From Geojedonia litorea (lineage in GTDB: Bacteria > Bacteroidota > Bacteroidia > Flavobacteriales > Flavobacteriaceae), in assembly GCF_042654525.1 (NCBI RefSeq), contig NZ_JBHSGP010000008.1, positions 259,091 through 323,090 of the forward strand: 64,000 nucleotides of DNA, in the 5' to 3' direction. The notes beneath the pieces are model-generated. The model searched no databases and had not been told where the DNA came from. It saw nothing but the letters and a program-made list of their open reading frames with translations. Below, in pieces: positions 60,060-64,000 of the stretch. Numbering within the stretch: position 1 is the first letter of the stretch; each line of letters starts with the position of its first letter. The position numbers and the translations under genes are program-made.

Positions 60060-63000
60060 TTATTTGGTTCCTACGTAGATTGGCCCTGCAAAAGGTTTTA
60101 ATCCACTATTTTTTAAGTTTATTATGTAATAATATGTTCCGGTTGGTACTGTGTTTGAATTTCCAAAAGAAGATTTAGACGATGTACCATACCAGTCATT
60201 TTGGTAGTTGAAGTTCTCATAGATTTTAGCTCCCCAACGGTTAAAGATTTGCAATTCTATAACAAATCCGCATGATTCAACACCAGTAACACCAAAGAAA
60301 TCATTAATATTATCTCCGTTAGGCGTTACGGCTTTAGAAATTATGACATCCTCTGCACCACATGGAAGTACAACACATTCATCATTGATGGTAATTGAAA
60401 CTTCTACTTCAGTAGGACAGGTTGAATTTTGAGAACTTTCGTATCTAAAAGTATACACTCCTAATTGACTATCTGTATAACTACCATTTCCATCAAGTAA
60501 TGTTGTTGGATTGAATAAACTACCATTAATTGTAGCATTTCCTTCAACTACAGTCCAAGTGCCGCTAGTATCATTAACTCCATTTAAAAGTGTAAATAAA
60601 TCTAAATCGAAATCTTCAGTAATACATAATGCTGCATCATTTGCTGTAACATCTGAAACAGTTACGTTTATACTTTGTGTAATTGTAGCCTCATTGTTAC
60701 ATCCATCAGTCACCGTCCAATTTCTTGTTATGACATAGTTAGAAGCATTTCCAGAATTCGTTGATGACTCATTAAATGCAACTGTTACTTCTGCAGAACA
60801 ATTGTCTTGGAAATTTAATTGCGGTACTTCAGGAATGTTATCACAAGTTACTGAAATATTTCTATTTAATTCTGTCACTAATTCGGGTGCGGTATTGTCA
60901 GTTATTGTAATGGTTTGTACTTGATCTTCAGCCGCATTATTACAGTTATCAACTAATGACCATGTTCTAGTGATTACAAAACTACCTTCACATGTTCCAG
61001 GTGTAGGTTCACTATCTACATAAGTAGCTTGAATACCTGTAGAACAGTTATCATTTTCATCCGTCACATCTCCAGTACTTCCAACTGAAATATCATAGTT
61101 ACAATCAGCATCGGTAAATATTTCAATAGATACAGGTGCCGTAAATGTAGGCGCTGTGTTATCAGATACTGTAATAATTTGTACTTGATCTGCAGCCGTA
61201 TTATTACAGTTGTCGACTAATGACCATGTTCTAGTGATTACAAAACTACCTTCACATGCTCCAGGCGTTACTTCATCTTGATAAGTAGCTTGAATACCTG
61301 TAGAACAATTATCATTTTCATCCGTCACATCTCCAGTACTTCCAACTGAAATATCATAGCCACAATCAGCAGCGGTAAATATTTCAATAGAAGCAGGGGC
61401 TGTAAATGTTGGCGCTGTGTTATCAGTAACCGTAATGGTTTGTACTTGATCTTGAGCCGCGTTATTACAGTTGTCAACTAATGACCATGTTCTAGTAATT
61501 ACAAAACTACCTTCACATGCTCCAGGCGTTACTTCGTCTTGATAAGTAGCTTGAATACCTGTAGAACAGTTATCATTTTCATCAGTCACATCACCAGTCA
61601 TGGCAATAGAAGCATCATAGTTACAATCGGCATCAGTGAATATTTCAATAGAAGCAGGCGCTGTAAATGTTGGTGCTGTGTTATCAGTAACCGTAATGGT
61701 TTGTACTTGATCTTGAGCCGCGTTATTACAGTTGTCAACTAATGACCATGTTCTAGTGATTACAAAACTACCTTCACATGCTCCAGGCGTTACTTCGTCT
61801 TGATAAGTAGCTTGAATACCTGTAGAACAGTTATCATTTTCATCAGTCACATCACCAGTGATAGCAATAGAAGCATCATAGTTACAATCGGCATCAGTGA
61901 ATATTTCAATAGAAGCAGGCGCTGTAAATGTTGGCGCTGTGTTATCAGTAACCGTAATGGTTTGTACTTGATCTGCAGCCGCGTTATTACAGTTGTCAAC
62001 TAATGACCATGTTCTAGTAATTACAAAACTACCTTCACATGCTCCAGGAGTTACTTCATCTTGATATGTTGCTTGAATACCAGTAGAACAGTTATCATTT
62101 TCATCAGTCACATCACCAGTGATAGCAATAGAAGCATCATAGTTACAATCGGCATCAGTGAATATTTCAATAGATGCAGGAGCTGTAAATGTTGGTGCCG
62201 TGTTATCAGATACTGTAATAATTTGTACTTGATCTTCAGCCGCGTTATTACAGTTGTCAACTAATGACCATGTTCTAGTAATTACAAAACTACCTTCACA
62301 TGCTCCAGGCGTTACTTCGTCTTGATATGTTGCTTGAATACCAGTAGAACAGTTATCATTTTCATCAGTCACATCACCAGTGATAGCAATAGAAGCATCA
62401 TAGTTACAATCGGCATCAGTGAATATTTCAATAGATGCAGGAGCTGTNTAACCGTAATGGTTTGTACTTGATCTTGAGCCGCGTTATTACAGTTGTCAAC
62501 TAATGACCATGTTCTAGTAATTACAAAACTACCTTCACATGCTCCAGGCGTTACTTCATCTTGATATGTTGCTTGAATACCTGTAGAACAGTTATCATTT
62601 TCATCAGTCACATCACCAGTGATAGCAATAGAAGAATCATAGTTACAATCGGCATCAGTGAATATTTCAATAGATGCAGGCGCTGTAAATGTTGGCGCTG
62701 TGTTATCAGTAACCGTAATGGTTTGTACTTGATCTTGAGCCGCGTTATTACAGTTGTCAACTAATGACCATGTTCTAGTGATTACAAAACTACCTTCACA
62801 TGCTCCAGGCGTTACTTCATCTTGATATGTTGCTTGAATACCTGTAGAACAGTTATCATTTTCATCAGTCACATCACCAGTCATGGCAATAGAAGCATCA
62901 TAGTTACAATCGGCATCAGTGAATATTTCAATAGATGCAGGAGCTGTAAATGTTGGTGCTGTGTTATCAGTAACCGTAATGGTTTGTACTTGATTGGTGG

Positions 63001-64000
63001 CGTTGTTTCCACATTCATCTGACAGTGACCAAGTTCTTGTTATCACAAAACTACCTTCACATGCTCCAGGAGTTACTACGTCTTGATAAGTAGCTTGAAT
63101 ATCTGTAGAACAAATATCTCCTTCGTCAGTTACATCACCGGTAATTGAAGGACTAGCATCGTAGTTACAATCAGCATCTGTAAATATTTCTATAGATGCA
63201 GGCACTGTAAATGTTGGTTTGATATTATCTTTAATTTCAAATTGTGCACTTGTAGTAATAAAATTACCACAAGCATCAGTAGCAGTAAATACTACAATTA
63301 CACTTCCTGTAAAACCACAACTATCATTTAATTCGACATAATTGTTTGACCACGCAATAGCAGAACATTCATCATAAGCAATTGCACCTGCGTTAGAATT
63401 TAACCATGTATTAAATTCTTGAACGTTGCCAGCACCATCACATTCTACTGTTTGATCAGCAGCTGGGGTTTGAATTATTGGTTTTTCTGTATCTTTTATT
63501 AAATAAGTTGCTGTTGTTGTACTTTTATTTCCACAAGCATCTTCAGCAGTAAATGTCACAGTTATGGCACCATCATCACATTTTACTGTGTTGTCTTGAC
63601 CATAATCATTAGACCAGGTTACTAATCCACAGTTATCTGTAGCCGTGGCACCGGCATTGGCCATTAACCAATCTTCTAATGCATTGGGATCTGAAATACC
63701 ACATTCAATTTCGATGTTTGCGATATTTGTGTTGTCTATAATAGGATTAGTTTTATCACCACCGCTATAAGTAATATCAACCGTAGTAGCGAAGTTATTA
63801 CACTTATCTTTAATGGTATAGTTATAAGTTACAGTCCATGAACAGTCATCACCAGAAGGTGTTCCTGTTTTAACTACTGTAATAGCACCACCACAGTTAT
63901 CTGTGTATTGTGCAGCGATATCTGCTTCAGAAGGGCCAGCCGGGATGTCACTAAAACACAAATCTTGGTTTGTAGCACCAGCCGGGATTGTTCCTGTAAG
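60060..64000 (-). CDS. Giant repeat adhesin with gliding-motility C-terminal tail (partial; split by an assembly gap)
   Basis: This gene enters from the right edge and runs to 60060. It appears as two frames (to about 62448 and from there on) only because an ambiguous base at 62448 replaces about 23 bases and shifts frame by one. The product has N-terminal Ig/HYR-like domains, at least nine 87-residue Cys-containing repeats, further Ig-like domains, and a C-terminal gliding-motility-associated tail (VTPNGDNINDFFGV and FNRWGAKIYE) of type B. It should be secreted by the T9SS with the adjacent PorP/SprF protein, as for SprB. The true length is unknown because the repeats may be collapsed. The frame is open to base 64000, so the start is beyond the edge. 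Confidence 0.88.
60900..63229 (-). repeat. Tandem 261-bp coding repeats (nine units, 87 residues each)
   Basis: Units begin DNTAPTFTAPASIEIFTDAD and end QVQTITVT. Nine copies can be counted, one of them broken at 62448; the total of 2330 bp equals nine units plus one extra codon minus the 22 bases lost at the gap. Several units differ by only a few bases, so the array has been recently homogenised or expanded. Each unit carries three conserved Cys (DADCNY, DNCST/GACEGS). Confidence 0.88.
62448..62448. other. Ambiguous base / assembly join in the repeat array
   Basis: The sequence reads GCTGT-n-TAACCG. Other units have 23 further bases at this point (AAATGTTGGCGCTGTGTTATCAG). The single n is therefore a scaffold or contig join in a repeat, not a real frameshift. 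Confidence 0.88.

Noticed and set aside
61539..63022. A series of 66-67-codon plus-strand frames spaced by 261 bp
   Set aside because: They are antisense shadows of the adhesin repeats and recur only because the repeats do.
60900..63229. CRISPR array
   Set aside because: The repeats are long (261 bp), contiguous, in frame and coding, with no spacers.
60060..63961. Two separate adhesin genes or a pseudogene with a frameshift
   Set aside because: The frame change coincides with the n at 62448 and with missing repeat bases, so it is an assembly artefact.

Overview
This 64 kb window is chromosomal DNA from a member of the Bacteroidota, most probably a marine Flavobacteriaceae (Olleya, Winogradskyella or Bizionia-like; the genus is inference). 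The DNA is AT-rich. Several promoters match the Bacteroidota TAnnTTTG / TTG type, Shine-Dalgarno sites are weak or absent, and many genes encode type IX secretion (T9SS) parts and cargo, short-lipobox lipoproteins and families largely restricted to Flavobacteriia (DUF6048, DUF6452, DUF6768, CCC-motif membrane protein). There are no rRNA or tRNA genes, insertion sequences, prophage genes or CRISPR arrays. Most of the content is core genome.

Layout. 1-5.3 kb: the end of an RlmL-type rRNA methyltransferase, two lipoproteins, a Crp/SnoaL/DoxX group and a small membrane protein. 5.3-16.9 kb: a GNAT-nitrilase fusion, a DinB protein, DUF6048/DUF6452, rlmD, an ECF sigma/DUF6768 pair, ornithine aminotransferase, small membrane proteins, an Smr protein and a cysteine desulfurase. 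16.9-25 kb: a TonB receptor with an M23 peptidase, then a cell-division/RNA block (coiled-coil protein, zapA, a 6S-like RNA, rny) and xerD. 25-30.2 kb: TM2 and beta-barrel proteins, aroQ, lpdA, a DUF1572 protein and msrB. 30.3-38.3 kb: a GlgE-type alpha-glucan operon (glgE, maltokinase, glgB, GH31). 38.4-43.6 kb: an M48 peptidase lipoprotein, a UMF1-type MFS transporter, and an ECF sigma/anti-sigma/two-solenoid operon on the minus strand. 43.9-52 kb: lon, porQ-cmk, a BON-LysM protein, rpsA and a T9SS cargo protein. 52-56.7 kb: pyrR-pyrB-...-rnz, pdxH and a CAP-domain lipoprotein. 57.2-64 kb: a giant repeat adhesin, PorP/SprF and an OmpA-family protein.

How the genes work together. The GlgE operon has maltose phosphorylation, maltosyl transfer, branching and an alpha-glucosidase, but no trehalose synthase is visible. 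The T9SS theme recurs in porQ, a type A-tailed secreted protein, and a gliding-motility-tailed adhesin whose PorP/SprF partner lies directly downstream. Two ECF sigma factors are present, each with an adjacent membrane protein.

Most notable observations. (1) The zapA-rny gap holds an unannotated RNA that folds like 6S RNA. (2) A helically phased array of CGAT sites lies upstream of a CAP-domain lipoprotein. (3) One ambiguous base at 62448 marks an assembly join inside near-identical 261-bp repeats and artificially splits the adhesin gene. (4) Structured leaders precede rpsA and pyrR.
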